The notes beneath the pieces were generated by a model, which did not search any database, had not been told where the DNA came from, and saw only the letters and a program-made list of their open reading frames with translations. This document shows positions 8,603 to 17,108 of a stretch of 64,000 nucleotides of DNA, piece by piece. Position 1 is the stretch's first letter. Each line of letters opens with the position of its first letter. This stretch comes from Hymenobacter rubidus. GTDB lineage: Bacteria > Bacteroidota > Bacteroidia > Cytophagales > Hymenobacteraceae. Location: positions 1-64,000 of the forward strand of contig NZ_JAERQF010000004.1 of NCBI RefSeq assembly GCF_016734815.1, written 5' to 3'. The position numbers and the translations under genes are program-made.

Positions 8603-9484
8603 ATGAAGGTCACGATTGATAAAAATTCCGGCTACTGCTTCGGCGTAGAATTCGCCATTCAAATGGCCGAAGATGAGTTGGCGCACGAAGAAAACCTGTA
8701 TTGCCTGGGCGATATTGTGCACAACAGCATGGAAGTGGAGCGCCTGCACAAGCTGGGCCTGCGCATCATCGACCGCGACCAGCTTAGCCAATTGCACGAT
8801 TGCAAAGTGCTCATTCGGGCCCACGGCGAACCGCCCGAAACCTACCAGCTGGCCCTGCAAAACAACCTGGAGCTGATTGACGCCAGCTGCCCGGTGGTGC
8901 TCAAGCTGCAAAACCGGGTGAAGCACGCCTTCGACCTAAGCCAGCGCCAGGACGGCCAGATTGTGATTTATGGCCAACCTGGCCACGCCGAAGTGGCCGG
9001 CCTCACGGGCCAGACGGGCAACCGCGCCATCATTGTGATGAACGAGGCCGACCTCGACCAGATTGATTTTGCCCGCCCCGTCACGCTCTTCAGCCAGACC
9101 ACCAAAAGCACCGCCGGCTTCTACAAGATGAAGGCCTTGATGGAAGCCCGCATTGCCGCCGCTGGCGGCGACTTGCAGAGCTTTGATGCCAACGACAGCA
9201 TTTGCCGGCAAGTGAGCAACCGCGAGCCCGCCCTGGCTCGGTTCGCCACCGAGCACGACGTGGTGCTTTTTGTGAGTGGCCGCAAAAGCTCGAACGGCAA
9301 AGCCCTTTTTTCGGTGGTCAACGCCGTGAACCCGCGCAGCTACTTCATCGAGAACGAAACCGAAATCGAAGAAGAATGGCTGGTTGATGCCAATACCGTG
9401 GGCATCTGCGGGGCCACCAGCACCCCGCTGTGGCTCATGCAACAGGTAGCCGAGCGGGTAGAGGGCGTGGGCGAGCTGGCGTGA
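8603..9484 (+). CDS. ispH: 4-hydroxy-3-methylbut-2-enyl diphosphate reductase
   Basis: 293 aa. Last step of the MEP isoprenoid pathway, a [4Fe-4S] enzyme giving IPP and DMAPP. Cluster cysteines are visible in SGYCFGV (C12), DASCP near residue 96 and SICRQVS near 198; the SGRKSSN motif near 230 and GICGATSTPLWL near the C-terminus are also characteristic. Monocistronic with its own -7 box. Confidence 0.97.
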   Translation: MKVTIDKNSGYCFGVEFAIQMAEDELAHEENLYCLGDIVHNSMEVERLHKLGLRIIDRDQLSQLHDCKVLIRAHGEPPETYQLALQNNLELIDASCPVVLKLQNRVKHAFDLSQRQDGQIVIYGQPGHAEVAGLTGQTGNRAIIVMNEADLDQIDFARPVTLFSQTTKSTAGFYKMKALMEARIAAAGGDLQSFDANDSICRQVSNREPALARFATEHDVVLFVSGRKSSNGKALFSVVNAVNPRSYFIENETEIEEEWLVDANTVGICGATSTPLWLMQQVAERVEGVGELA

Positions 9485-9494
9485 TGGAATTTTT

Positions 9495-9531
9495 TGCGTC
9501 TGTCTTCCGCTACGCTCAGGATGACAGACGC
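9495..9531. repeat. short hairpin containing a half family B core
   Basis: TGCGTCTGTC ... GACAGACGCA arms surround TACGCTCAGGATGACAG, a partial family B arm. It lies between the convergent ispH and macrodomain genes, 11 bases after the first stop and 6 before the second; probably a terminator-like relic. Confidence 0.6.
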
Positions 9532-9536
9532 AATAG

Positions 9537-10070
9537 TTAGCCAGCCAATTCCTGCTCATATAGCCGGCGGTTTTCCTCGTCAAACACCACAAAAACCACC
9601 CTTTGGGGCCAGTCGTGTACCGCCAGCCACTGCCGCACTTCGTGCACGGCAACGGCGGCGGCTTCCGGTTTGGGGTAGCCATAAATGCCGGTGCTGATGC
9701 CGGGGAAGGCGACGCTTTCTAGTTGTCGCTCCTCGGCCAGGCGCAGGCTATTACGGTAGCAGTTGGCCAGTAACTCCGGTTCGCCTTTGCGACCGCCGTT
9801 CCAGACCGGGCCTACGGTGTGGATGACGTGGGCAGCGGGCAGTCGCCCGCCCGTTGTGATGACAGCTTCCCCGGTTTTGCAGCCGCCCTGCCGGGCCCGG
9901 ATGGCGCGGCACTCTTCCAGAATGGCCGGGCCCCCGGCCCGGTGAATGGCGCCATCGACCCCACCGCCGCCCAGCAGGCTGGAATTGGCCGCGTTGACGA
10001 TGGCTGAAACCGACTGGCGGGTGATGTCGCCTTGCACCAGCTGAATGCGATTTGAGAAGAGAGAAGCCAT
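9537..10070 (-). CDS. macrodomain protein (O-acetyl-ADP-ribose deacetylase-like)
   Basis: 177 aa. MacroD-type macrodomain that binds ADP-ribose and probably hydrolyses O-acetyl-ADP-ribose or reverses ADP-ribosylation. Signature [20 protein letters not shown] (residues 14-33) followed by [14 protein letters not shown], then [10 protein letters not shown] near 124. Full family length. No ADP-ribosyltransferase or toxin is adjacent. Confidence 0.92.
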   Translation of the reverse strand: MASLFSNRIQLVQGDITRQSVSAIVNAANSSLLGGGGVDGAIHRAGGPAILEECRAIRARQGGCKTGEAVITTGGRLPAAHVIHTVGPVWNGGRKGEPELLANCYRNSLRLAEERQLESVAFPGISTGIYGYPKPEAAAVAVHEVRQWLAVHDWPQRVVFVVFDEENRRLYEQELAG

Positions 10071-10250
10071 GGATAGCGGGAAAGTAGATGTAATGCATCG
10101 CCCGCGAAAGCGATTCAGGGATTACGCTTCGGTAGTAGCATTTGATGCCTCGGAATCGCACTTCGACGCTTCGGCAACGGGAAGTGGCGGAGCGCTGCCT
10201 CAAACGGCTATCTTTCATCATCAATCCCAATCAACCTCACCTTCAAGCTC

Positions 10251-10559
10251 ATGGAACCACTGCAACGCGACCCCTACCTATGGCAAAAGGCCAAAGCCCG
10301 TGCTAAATTTCAAGCGCACCTCGTCACGTACTTGGTGGTGAATGCCGGCCTGTGGGTGATATGGGCCCTGACCGACCATCGCCACGAAGGCGAGGTACCG
10401 TGGCCGCTGTGGGCCACGGCCTTCTGGGGCTTTGGCCTGCTGATGCGCGGCATTGCGGCCTACGGCGGCATGAGCCGTGAGCAACGCACCCAGCGCGAAT
10501 ACGAGCGGCTGGTGCGCGAAGAAGGCACGGGGGCCGACCCGCTGGACCGCTACCGCTAA
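10251..10559 (+). CDS. 2TM domain protein
   Basis: 102 aa. Two hydrophobic segments (LVTYLVVNAGLWVIWAL at about 24-40 and WPLWATAFWGFGLLMRGIAA at about 50-69) with a charged C-terminal tail, matching the Bacteroidota 2TM domain family. Such domains often accompany histidine kinases; none is adjacent here, so the role is unknown. A TATCTTTC sequence at about 10210 resembles the -7 box. Confidence 0.8.
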   Translation: MEPLQRDPYLWQKAKARAKFQAHLVTYLVVNAGLWVIWALTDHRHEGEVPWPLWATAFWGFGLLMRGIAAYGGMSREQRTQREYERLVREEGTGADPLDRYR

Positions 10560-10612
10560 GCCGCGTGCTCCCGGCCTGGGCGGCGCACAGCCGCGCGTGG
10601 GGCCCGCCTCAG

Positions 10613-10714
10613 GCGTCGTGCCCAACGCCGGAAATGCATTCCACCACAGAAGTAATCCAGCCGTTTGGGTTTACTATTGCGGGTAGGATGCTTTTCCGGC
10701 GTTGGGCACGACGC
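10613..10714. repeat. inverted repeat with family A-like loop but different arms; terminator-like
   Basis: 22-base arms 10613-10634 and 10693-10714 (GCGTCGTGCCCAACGCCGGA... / complement) followed by T7 on the + strand. The interior (GCATTCC... AGTAATCCA... GGTTTACTATTGCGGG... GGATGC) matches the loop of family A copies although the arms do not, so arms and loop appear modular. Probably terminates the 2TM gene. Confidence 0.75.
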
Positions 10715-10759
10715 TTTTTTTGGTGCGGGCAGCAGTCCGGTCAGTACCCCGCAATTTGC

Positions 10760-11236
10760 ATGAACCGTTCCCTCAAACGTATGCTCGGCCGCCGCGAGCT
10801 GGTCGATTTTCCTGCCTTCGCGCTGGGCGGTGTGGAGGCCAAAGTAGACACAGGCGCCTACACCAGCGCCATTCACTGCACCAACATCCACATCGAAACC
10901 GAGGGCCAGCCGCGCCCCGTGCTGGTGGTGAACCTGCTCGACCCCGGCCACGAAGGCGCCGATGGCCGCCCGCTGACCTTTACCCAGTTTGAGCTGCGCG
11001 ACATCCGCTCTTCCAACGGCGAAGTGCAGGAGCGCTACGTCATCCGGACGGTGGTGCAGCTCTACGGCGAAGAGTTTGAGGTCGACTTTTCGCTTTCCGA
11101 CCGCTCCGACATGAAATATCCCGTACTGCTGGGCCGCAGCCTGTTGCGCCAGGGACGCTTTGTGGTCGATGTGGCCAAACGCAACCTTTCGTACAAATCC
11201 CTAGCCCGCGCCGCGGCCCGCCGCACCAAGTCATGA
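10760..11236 (+). CDS. RimB/RimK-associated retropepsin-like protease
   Basis: 158 aa. Member of the family annotated as ATP-dependent zinc protease (PF05618-type), with a retropepsin-like fold: active-site motif KVDTGAYTSAIH (Asp30-Thr-Gly) and VLLGRSLL near 130 corresponding to the second psi-loop. Relatives (RimB in Pseudomonas) act with RimK to tune C-terminal glutamylation of ribosomal protein S6. The start at 10760 (MNRSLKRMLGRRELV) avoids translating the upstream repeat. Directly upstream of rimK and the AstE-like gene in the same direction. Confidence 0.85.
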   Translation: MNRSLKRMLGRRELVDFPAFALGGVEAKVDTGAYTSAIHCTNIHIETEGQPRPVLVVNLLDPGHEGADGRPLTFTQFELRDIRSSNGEVQERYVIRTVVQLYGEEFEVDFSLSDRSDMKYPVLLGRSLLRQGRFVVDVAKRNLSYKSLARAAARRTKS

Positions 11237-11256
11237 CTAGTTTTGTGCCGGAAAAC

Positions 11257-11293
11257 AGAACGTCATGCAGCGCGCAGCGAAGCATGACGTTCT
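11257..11293. repeat. family A deletion derivative
   Basis: Only the 12-base outer tips remain perfectly paired (AGAACGTCATGC 11257-11268 / GCATGACGTTCT 11282-11293) around a 13-base loop from the arm; the usual loop is missing. It begins 20 bases after the RimB-like stop. Confidence 0.8.
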
Positions 11294-11353
11294 TGTATTC
11301 GCTGCCATCCCTCTTCCTCCCCAACTCCCCGCTTCACCCACCACCCCACCACG

Positions 11354-12307
11354 ATGAAACTGGCCATTCTCTCGCGTGAGCCGAAATCTTATTCCACCCA
11401 GCGCCTGGTGGAGGCCGCTGCCGCGCAGGGCCACGAAGCGGTGGTCATCGACCACCTGCAGTGCAACATTGTGCTCGAAAAGGGCAAGCCCGGCATTATT
11501 TACCAAGGCGAACGGCTCGAAGGCTTCGACGCCATCATTCCGCGCATCGGGGCCTCGGTCACGTTCTACGGCACGGCCGTGGTGCGGCAGTTTGAGATGA
11601 TGAAGGTGCGCACCGCCGTCGACAGCCAGGCCATTGTGCGCTCGCGCGACAAGCTCCGCTCGATGCAGATTCTGAGCCGCGCGGGCGTGGGCATGCCCAA
11701 AACGGCCTTCACCAACTACTCCGAAGACGTGCCCGCCATGATAAACCAGGTGGGCGGCGCGCCGGTCATCATCAAGCTGCTGGAAGGCACCCAGGGCCTG
11801 GGCGTGGTGTTGGCCGAGTCGGCCAAGGCCGCGCAGTCGGTGATTGAGGCCTTTCACAACCTCAAGGCGCGCATCATCGTGCAGGAATTCATTGCCGAAA
11901 GCAAAGGGGCTGATTTACGGGCTTTTGTGGTGGACGGCGAAGTGGTGGGCGCCATGAAGCGCCAGGGCAAGGAGGGCGAGTTCCGCTCGAACCTGCACCG
12001 GGGGGGCGTGGGCACGCTCGTGAAGCTCACCCGAGCCGAAAAAGCCGCCGCCCTGCTGGCTACCAAGGCCCTCGGCCTGGGCATTGCCGGCGTCGACATG
12101 CTGCAAAGCAAGCGCGGCCCGCTGGTACTCGAAGTCAACTCCTCGCCCGGCCTGGAGGGCATCGAGAAAGCCACCCAGAAAGACATTGCCAGCCGCATTA
12201 TTGACTATACCACCGCCCTGGTAGGCCGGAAAAAAGCCAAACCCAAAGCCAAAAAAGGCGCCGGAGAAGCCGTAGACGCGCAATCGGACGTGCCGAAGGG
12301 CAAGTAA
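11354..12307 (+). CDS. rimK: RimK-type ATP-grasp ligase (ribosomal protein S6 glutamate ligase)
   Basis: 317 aa. ATP-grasp enzyme that adds glutamates to the C-terminus of ribosomal protein S6. N-terminal pre-ATP-grasp domain ([20 protein letters not shown]), ATP-binding [15 protein letters not shown] near 140, and the Mg-binding [15 protein letters not shown] near 262. A Lys/Ala-rich tail ([10 protein letters not shown]...) of about 27 residues extends beyond the catalytic domain. Neighbours (RimB-like protease, AstE/ASPA-like deacylase) are typical of rimK loci. Confidence 0.92.
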   Translation: MKLAILSREPKSYSTQRLVEAAAAQGHEAVVIDHLQCNIVLEKGKPGIIYQGERLEGFDAIIPRIGASVTFYGTAVVRQFEMMKVRTAVDSQAIVRSRDKLRSMQILSRAGVGMPKTAFTNYSEDVPAMINQVGGAPVIIKLLEGTQGLGVVLAESAKAAQSVIEAFHNLKARIIVQEFIAESKGADLRAFVVDGEVVGAMKRQGKEGEFRSNLHRGGVGTLVKLTRAEKAAALLATKALGLGIAGVDMLQSKRGPLVLEVNSSPGLEGIEKATQKDIASRIIDYTTALVGRKKAKPKAKKGAGEAVDAQSDVPKGK

Positions 12308-12336
12308 GGCAGAAAGGGAGGAGCGGACGGTGAGGT

Positions 12337-12438
12337 GCGTCATGCAGAGCGCAGCGAAGCATCCTTACCGCGAAACGCAATTCAATTGATTGGTTTACTA
12401 CTGCGGTAAAGATGCTTCGTTGCGCTCTGCATGACGTG
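12337..12438. repeat. family A inverted repeat
   Basis: Arms around GCGTCATGCAGAGCGCAGCG... and CGCTCTGCATGACGTGC; the core reads CATGCAGAGC rather than CATGCTGAGC on both sides (compensated). The loop holds TCAATTGATTGGTTTACTAC. Located 30 bases after the rimK stop and 30 before the next start. Confidence 0.88.
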
Positions 12439-12467
12439 CTTGTAGTTGTTTATTCATTTCATCCTCT

Positions 12468-13427
12468 ATGCCCAATCCCGCCGCCCCATTTCACCTCAAC
12501 GGCCTCGCCATTCAGCCCGGCGAGCAGGTGCTGACGCGGCTGGTGATTTCGAAGCTGCCCTCGGGCACGGTGATTGACGTGCCGGTGCACGTGCTGCGGG
12601 CCGTGGCGCCCGGCCCCACGCTGCTGCTGATGGGCGGCATGCACGGCGACGAGGTGAACGGCATCGAAACCATTCGGCGGCTTGTGCGGCGCGAGCTGCT
12701 GACGCCGCTGCGGGGCACGGTCATCGCCATTCCCATTCTCAATATTTACGGATTCCTGAATTTTAGCCGCGACGTGCCCGACGGCAAGGACGTGAACCGC
12801 TCGTTTCCGGGGTTTCCGCGGGGCTCGCTGGCCGGGCGGGTAGCGCACCGCTTCATGCGCGAAATCATGCCCCTGATTGACTACGGCATTGACTTTCACA
12901 CGGGCGGCGCGGCGCGGGCCAACTACCCGCAGGTGCGCTGCCTGCTGGGCATCGACCCGGAGGTAGATGCCCTGGCCGCCGCCTTCGGGGCGCCGTTTAC
13001 GCTGCACGCGGGCCTGCGCGGCGGCTCGCTGCGCGAGGCGGCCCATGAGCTGGGCAAGCGCATCATCGTGTACGAAACCGGCGAAAGCCTGCGGCTGGAC
13101 GAAAACGGCATTGAAGAAGCCGTGGCGGGAACGCTGCGGGTGCTGCACCACCTGGGCATGGGCCCCGAAGCGCCCGCGCCGGCCCGGCCGGGCATCATCT
13201 GCCGGCGGCACACGTGGCTGCGGGCGCGGTTTGCGGGCCTGTTTCGCGCGCATGTCGAGAACGGGCAGTTTATCGAGAAAGGCCAGATTTACGGCTCCAT
13301 CGCCGACCCGTATGGCGCGCAGTCGGTGCGACTGGAGTCGCCCCTGAGCGGCTATGTGATTGGGCTGAACTACATGCCCGTGGTGAACCAGGGCGACGCC
13401 CTGCTGCACATTGCCGTGCCCGTGTAG
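12468..13427 (+). CDS. succinylglutamate desuccinylase/aspartoacylase family protein
   Basis: 319 aa. Zinc carboxypeptidase-like deacylase (M14 family, AstE/ASPA). Zinc ligands in GGMHGDEVNGIE (H59, E62) and IDFHTGG near 146; DVNRSFPGFP near 108 and a C-terminal beta domain ending GYVIGLNYMPVVNQGDAL. The substrate is unlikely to be succinylglutamate because no arginine-degradation genes are present; its place after rimK suggests a role connected with amino-acid or peptide ligation, but this is inference. Confidence 0.88.
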   Translation: MPNPAAPFHLNGLAIQPGEQVLTRLVISKLPSGTVIDVPVHVLRAVAPGPTLLLMGGMHGDEVNGIETIRRLVRRELLTPLRGTVIAIPILNIYGFLNFSRDVPDGKDVNRSFPGFPRGSLAGRVAHRFMREIMPLIDYGIDFHTGGAARANYPQVRCLLGIDPEVDALAAAFGAPFTLHAGLRGGSLREAAHELGKRIIVYETGESLRLDENGIEEAVAGTLRVLHHLGMGPEAPAPARPGIICRRHTWLRARFAGLFRAHVENGQFIEKGQIYGSIADPYGAQSVRLESPLSGYVIGLNYMPVVNQGDALLHIAVPV

Positions 13428-13439
13428 AGACGCCTGCGG

Positions 13440-13525
13440 CTTAATGAGGAATGAGGAATGAGGAATTTTGAGCCTAGAAGCCCAATTTCCAATTCTTCAT
13501 ACCTCATTCTCCATTCCTCATTAAG
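13440..13525. repeat. inverted repeat with short-tandem arms (ATGAGGA type)
   Basis: Left arm 13440-13467 contains tandem ATGAGGA units (CTTAATGAGGAATGAGGAAT...) and the right arm 13491-13525 is its degenerate reverse complement. It starts 13 bases after a stop codon; that stop lies in GTGTAGAGACGC, which resembles the arm of the repeat at 36496. Similar in build to the GGGATA arrays at 54.7 kb. Confidence 0.8.
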
Positions 13526-13533
13526 CCCCGCGT

Positions 13534-13541
13534 TACTTTTG
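13534..13541 (+). promoter_or_regulatory. Bacteroidota -7 element
   Basis: TACTTTTG fits TAnnTTTG, 25 bases before the ATG at 13566. Confidence 0.5.
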
Positions 13542-13565
13542 TTGTTTCCTCATTAGTTGTTTTCA

Positions 13566-14273
13566 ATGAAAAACCCTCTTCAGCTTACCATCAACATTGT
13601 GCTGGCGCTGGCCGTGGCCGGTTTGTATTTCCTGCATTTCAACCACAAGCCGGTGGCCCCGGCGATTGCCACCGATAAAAATACCGCCGTACTGGCCTCG
13701 CCCGAGCCCGCCGCCGACACCACTGCCCCGGCTGCCCCGGCTACTGAAACCGCTGATTCCGAGCCGGCTGCCGTAGCGGCTGCCGCGCCCGTGCAGGACC
13801 TGACCGGCGATTTTTCGGGCAAGCTGGCCTACGTGGAGTCGGGCAAGATGCTGGACGGCTACCAGGGCATGAAAGACGCCCGCCGAGCCTTTGAGGGCAA
13901 GGCGCGCGGCTGGGAAAAACAGAACCAGAGCATGGTAGCCAGCTTCAAAGCGGCCGTGGAGGCTTACCAGAAGCAGGCGCCCACCCTCACCGCCGAGCAG
14001 CGCGCTGCTTCCGAGCAAAAACTCCAGGAGCAGCAGCAGCAGGTGGGCCAGCAGCAGCAAATGCTGCAAGCCCAGGCCCAGCAGGAGGAAGCCAAACTCA
14101 CCCAAACCGTGCTCGAAAGCGTGAACAAAAAGGTGGAAGCCTACGGCAAAGCCCACGGCTACAAGCTGATACTGATTGCCGCGCCCAGCGGCACCATTGC
14201 CTACGGCGAGAAAAACCTCGACATCACCACGCCCGTGCTGGCGTATCTGAACGCCGCCTACCGGAAGAAGTAG
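13566..14273 (+). CDS. OmpH/Skp-family periplasmic chaperone-like protein
   Basis: 235 aa. N-terminal membrane anchor or signal (LQLTINIVLALAVAGLYFLHF), an Ala/Pro/Thr-rich linker (residues 30-75), then an OmpH domain: KLAYVESGKMLDGYQGMKDA start, a long Gln/Ala coiled coil (about 105-180, with EQQQQVGQQQQMLQAQAQQE), and the closing YGKAHGYKLILIAAPSGTIAYG strand. Skp-like proteins hold unfolded outer-membrane proteins. A TTG start at 13557 is possible but the ATG is preferred. Confidence 0.85.
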   Translation: MKNPLQLTINIVLALAVAGLYFLHFNHKPVAPAIATDKNTAVLASPEPAADTTAPAAPATETADSEPAAVAAAAPVQDLTGDFSGKLAYVESGKMLDGYQGMKDARRAFEGKARGWEKQNQSMVASFKAAVEAYQKQAPTLTAEQRAASEQKLQEQQQQVGQQQQMLQAQAQQEEAKLTQTVLESVNKKVEAYGKAHGYKLILIAAPSGTIAYGEKNLDITTPVLAYLNAAYRKK

Positions 14274-14296
14274 GGACGGGTTAATACGGATTTAAG

Positions 14297-14400
14297 CACG
14301 TCATGCTGAGCGCAGCCGAAGCATCTCGCGTGTAGTAGTAACTCAATCGATTGGTTTACTGCCGCATGCGAGATGCTTCGACTGCGCTCAGCATGACGTT
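14297..14400. repeat. family A inverted repeat, terminator-like
   Basis: Arms CACGTCATGCTGAGCGCAGC... and ...GACTGCGCTCAGCATGACGT with TTCTTTTTT following on the + strand; loop GTAGTAACTCAATCGATTGG. Starts 24 bases after the OmpH-like stop and probably ends that transcript. Confidence 0.88.
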
Positions 14401-14556
14401 CTTTTTTGCCAATTCTGCAAAGGCAAAGCAACCCCGGCACTCAAATTTTGCTCTTCACCCAAAACTCACTCTGCCAAATAAAAACGCCGGCTTGCCGTTT
14501 GGCCGCTGCGTTGGCTCACGCGGGGCCGGTTCCTTGCCACACCTTTTTGCATCTGC

Positions 14557-16926
14557 ATGAAGACACTTTTTCGCCTTGCCACGCTAAGCGCAGCTTCGCT
14601 GCTGGGAGCCGCTACCACGGCCCAAGCACAACAAGCTAACCGATTTACCATCAGTGGCTACGTGCGCGATGGCGCTACCGGCGAAAGCCTGCCCGGCGTG
14701 GCCGTGGTGCACCCAGCCAGCGGCCAGGGCACCTCCACCAACACCTACGGCTTCTACTCGCTCACGCTGCCGGCCAGCGCCGATTCGGTCCGGCTGCTGG
14801 TGTCGGCGCTGGGCTACGAGCGGCAGTTGCTGGCGCAGAAATCCGGCCACAGCTTCACCCACGACTTCCGCCTGAAAACCGCTACCGCCGAGCTGGCCGC
14901 GGTGGAAGTGGTGGGCAGCAAAGAGGAGAAAGCGACCGAAAGCACGCGCATGGGCACCATCAACGTGCCGGTGGCCCAGATAAAGCTGCTGCCCGCGCTG
15001 TTTGGCGAAACCGATGTGCTGAAGGTGCTGCAGCTGCTGCCCGGCGTGCAGGCCGGCGGCGAGGGCAGCAGCGGCCTGTACGTGCGCGGCGGCTCGCCCG
15101 ACCAAAACCTGCTGCTGCTCGACGGCACGCCCATCTACAACGCCTCGCATTTGTTCGGCTTCTTTTCGGTGTTTAATGCCGACGCCATCAAGAACGTGGA
15201 GCTGATTAAGGGCGGGTTTCCAGCCCGGTACGGCGGGCGGCTGTCGTCGGTGGTCGACATTACCATGAAGGAGGGCAACATGAAAAAGCTGCACGGCGAG
15301 GGCGCCATCGGCCTCATTGCCTCGCGTTTCACGCTGGAGGGCCCGATTAAGAAGGACACGGCCTCGTTCATCTTCTCGGCCCGGCGCACCTACATCGATA
15401 TTCTGGCCCGGCCCCTCATCAAGGCCAACGCCGACGGGCTGGTGGCCGGCTACTATTTCTACGACCTCAACGGCAAGCTGAACTGGAAGCTGAGCGCGCG
15501 CGACCGCCTGTACCTGAGCGGCTACACGGGCTACGACGAGTTTTACGCCAACGACGAGCGCACCACCGACAACGGCAACTACTACAAGCAGCAGAACAGC
15601 CTGGGCTGGGGAAACCGCACCGCCGCCCTGCGCTGGAACCACGTGGTGAACGACCGGCTGTTTATGAACACCCACCTCACCTACACGCGCTACCAGTTCG
15701 ATGTGGGCATCACGCAGGAGGACAAGTACAAGGACAGCAACGGCCAGCAGCGCGACGATAAATATTCGCTGGGCTACCTGTCCAATATTCAGGATATCAG
15801 CCTGAAGTCGGACTTCGACTACGTGCCCAACCCCAACCACTACATTCGATTTGGCGGGCAGCTTATCCGGCACCAGTTCCGGCCCGGTGCGCTGCAAACC
15901 GAAGGCAGCACCGACCCCGCCCTGAACAAAACCACCGGCCGCCGCATCCAGGCCAGCGAAGGCAGCCTCTACGCCGAGGACGACGTGAAACTGAACGACC
16001 GCCTGAAGGTGAACGTGGGCCTGCGCCTGAATATTTTCTTGGTTGATGGCAAGCGCTATCCGAGCGTGGAGCCGCGCGTGTCGGGCCGTTTCCTGCTCAC
16101 CGAGGAGTGGGCGCTGAAGGCATCGTACGCCCGCACCACGCAGTATATTCATTTGCTCACCAACAGCGGCATTGGCCTGCCCACCGACCTGTGGGTGCCC
16201 GCCACGGCCAACACGCTGCCCCAGAAAGCCCAGCAGTTCAGCGTGGGGGCGGCCCGCAACCTGCGCTTCGGCGGCGAGGATTTTGAGCTGAGCCTGGAAA
16301 CCTACTACAAGCCCATGCAAAACCTGATTGAGTTCAAGGAAGGGGCTGACTTTGTGGGCACGACCGACGACAACTACGAGGCCAAAATCACGAGCGGGCA
16401 GGGCTGGGCCTACGGCGCCGAGCTGTTTTTGCAAAAGAAAAGCGGCAAAACCACCGGCTGGATTGGCTACACCCTGGCCTGGAACAACCGCCGCTTCCCG
16501 GAGCTGAACCAGGGCCTGCTCTACCCTTATAAGTACGACCGTCGGCACGATTTCAAGCTGGTGGTCATCCACGAATTCAGCCCCACGCTCACGCTCTCGG
16601 GCACCTTCGTGTACGGTACCGGCAATGCCGTGACCCTCTCGCAGGGGCGCTACTCGCTGGGGCCTTACAGCTCGCCCTTCGAGGACTACGGCACCCGTAA
16701 CAGCTACCGCATGGCCGCCTACCACCGCCTCGACCTCGACCTGAGCCACACCAAGAAAAAGCGCTGGGGCGAAGTGGTGAACAGCTTCAGCGTGTACAAC
16801 GCCTACAACCGCAAAAACCCTTATTTCATGTACGTAGGCCGCGGGGCCGGCACCGACCAGTTGAGCTACCGCCAGGTGTCGCTGTTTCCCATTCTGCCCT
16901 CGTTTAGCAAAACGTTCCGGTTTTAA
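14557..16926 (+). CDS. TonB-dependent receptor with carboxypeptidase-like N-terminal domain
   Basis: 789 aa. Outer-membrane energised transporter. Signal peptide to about residue 25 (ATTAQAQQ), carboxypeptidase regulatory-like/CNA-B domain about 30-110 (FTISGYVRDGATGESLPGV), plug about 120-235 (LPALFGETDVLKVLQLLPGV, GLYVRGGSPDQNLLLLDGTP), then a 22-strand-type barrel ending in FSKTFRF with a terminal Phe. SusC-type proteins are longer (about 1000 aa); this is the shorter class that pairs with DUF4249 lipoproteins, as in the gene that follows. Confidence 0.93.
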   Translation: MKTLFRLATLSAASLLGAATTAQAQQANRFTISGYVRDGATGESLPGVAVVHPASGQGTSTNTYGFYSLTLPASADSVRLLVSALGYERQLLAQKSGHSFTHDFRLKTATAELAAVEVVGSKEEKATESTRMGTINVPVAQIKLLPALFGETDVLKVLQLLPGVQAGGEGSSGLYVRGGSPDQNLLLLDGTPIYNASHLFGFFSVFNADAIKNVELIKGGFPARYGGRLSSVVDITMKEGNMKKLHGEGAIGLIASRFTLEGPIKKDTASFIFSARRTYIDILARPLIKANADGLVAGYYFYDLNGKLNWKLSARDRLYLSGYTGYDEFYANDERTTDNGNYYKQQNSLGWGNRTAALRWNHVVNDRLFMNTHLTYTRYQFDVGITQEDKYKDSNGQQRDDKYSLGYLSNIQDISLKSDFDYVPNPNHYIRFGGQLIRHQFRPGALQTEGSTDPALNKTTGRRIQASEGSLYAEDDVKLNDRLKVNVGLRLNIFLVDGKRYPSVEPRVSGRFLLTEEWALKASYARTTQYIHLLTNSGIGLPTDLWVPATANTLPQKAQQFSVGAARNLRFGGEDFELSLETYYKPMQNLIEFKEGADFVGTTDDNYEAKITSGQGWAYGAELFLQKKSGKTTGWIGYTLAWNNRRFPELNQGLLYPYKYDRRHDFKLVVIHEFSPTLTLSGTFVYGTGNAVTLSQGRYSLGPYSSPFEDYGTRNSYRMAAYHRLDLDLSHTKKKRWGEVVNSFSVYNAYNRKNPYFMYVGRGAGTDQLSYRQVSLFPILPSFSKTFRF

Positions 16927-16929
16927 GCC

Positions 16930-17083
16930 CGTCATGCTGAGCGCAGTCGAAGCATCTCGCTTGTGGTAGTAATCCAGTCGGCTGCAACGAAGCGGTAGAA
17001 ATGCTTCGACAAGCTCAGCATGACAGACGATTAATTGAGTAAATGCACGCGAGATGCTTCGACTGCGCTCAGCATGACGTTCT
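16930..17083. repeat. compound family A repeat with three arms
   Basis: Arms at about 16930-16960 (CGTCATGCTGAGCGCAGTCG...), 16999-17025 (reverse orientation, CTTGTCGAAGC type) and 17048-17083 (reverse orientation, GCAGTCGAAGC type). The first can pair with either of the other two; the last matches its arm sequence better. It starts three bases after the receptor stop. Confidence 0.85.
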
Positions 17084-17108
17084 ACTCTGCTTTCCTCTCC
17101 CAGTCCCC

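Noticed and set aside
14584-16935. 783-aa minus-strand open frame opposite the TonB receptor
   Set aside because: Antisense shadow; no domain or signal, while the plus-strand receptor has plug and barrel motifs.
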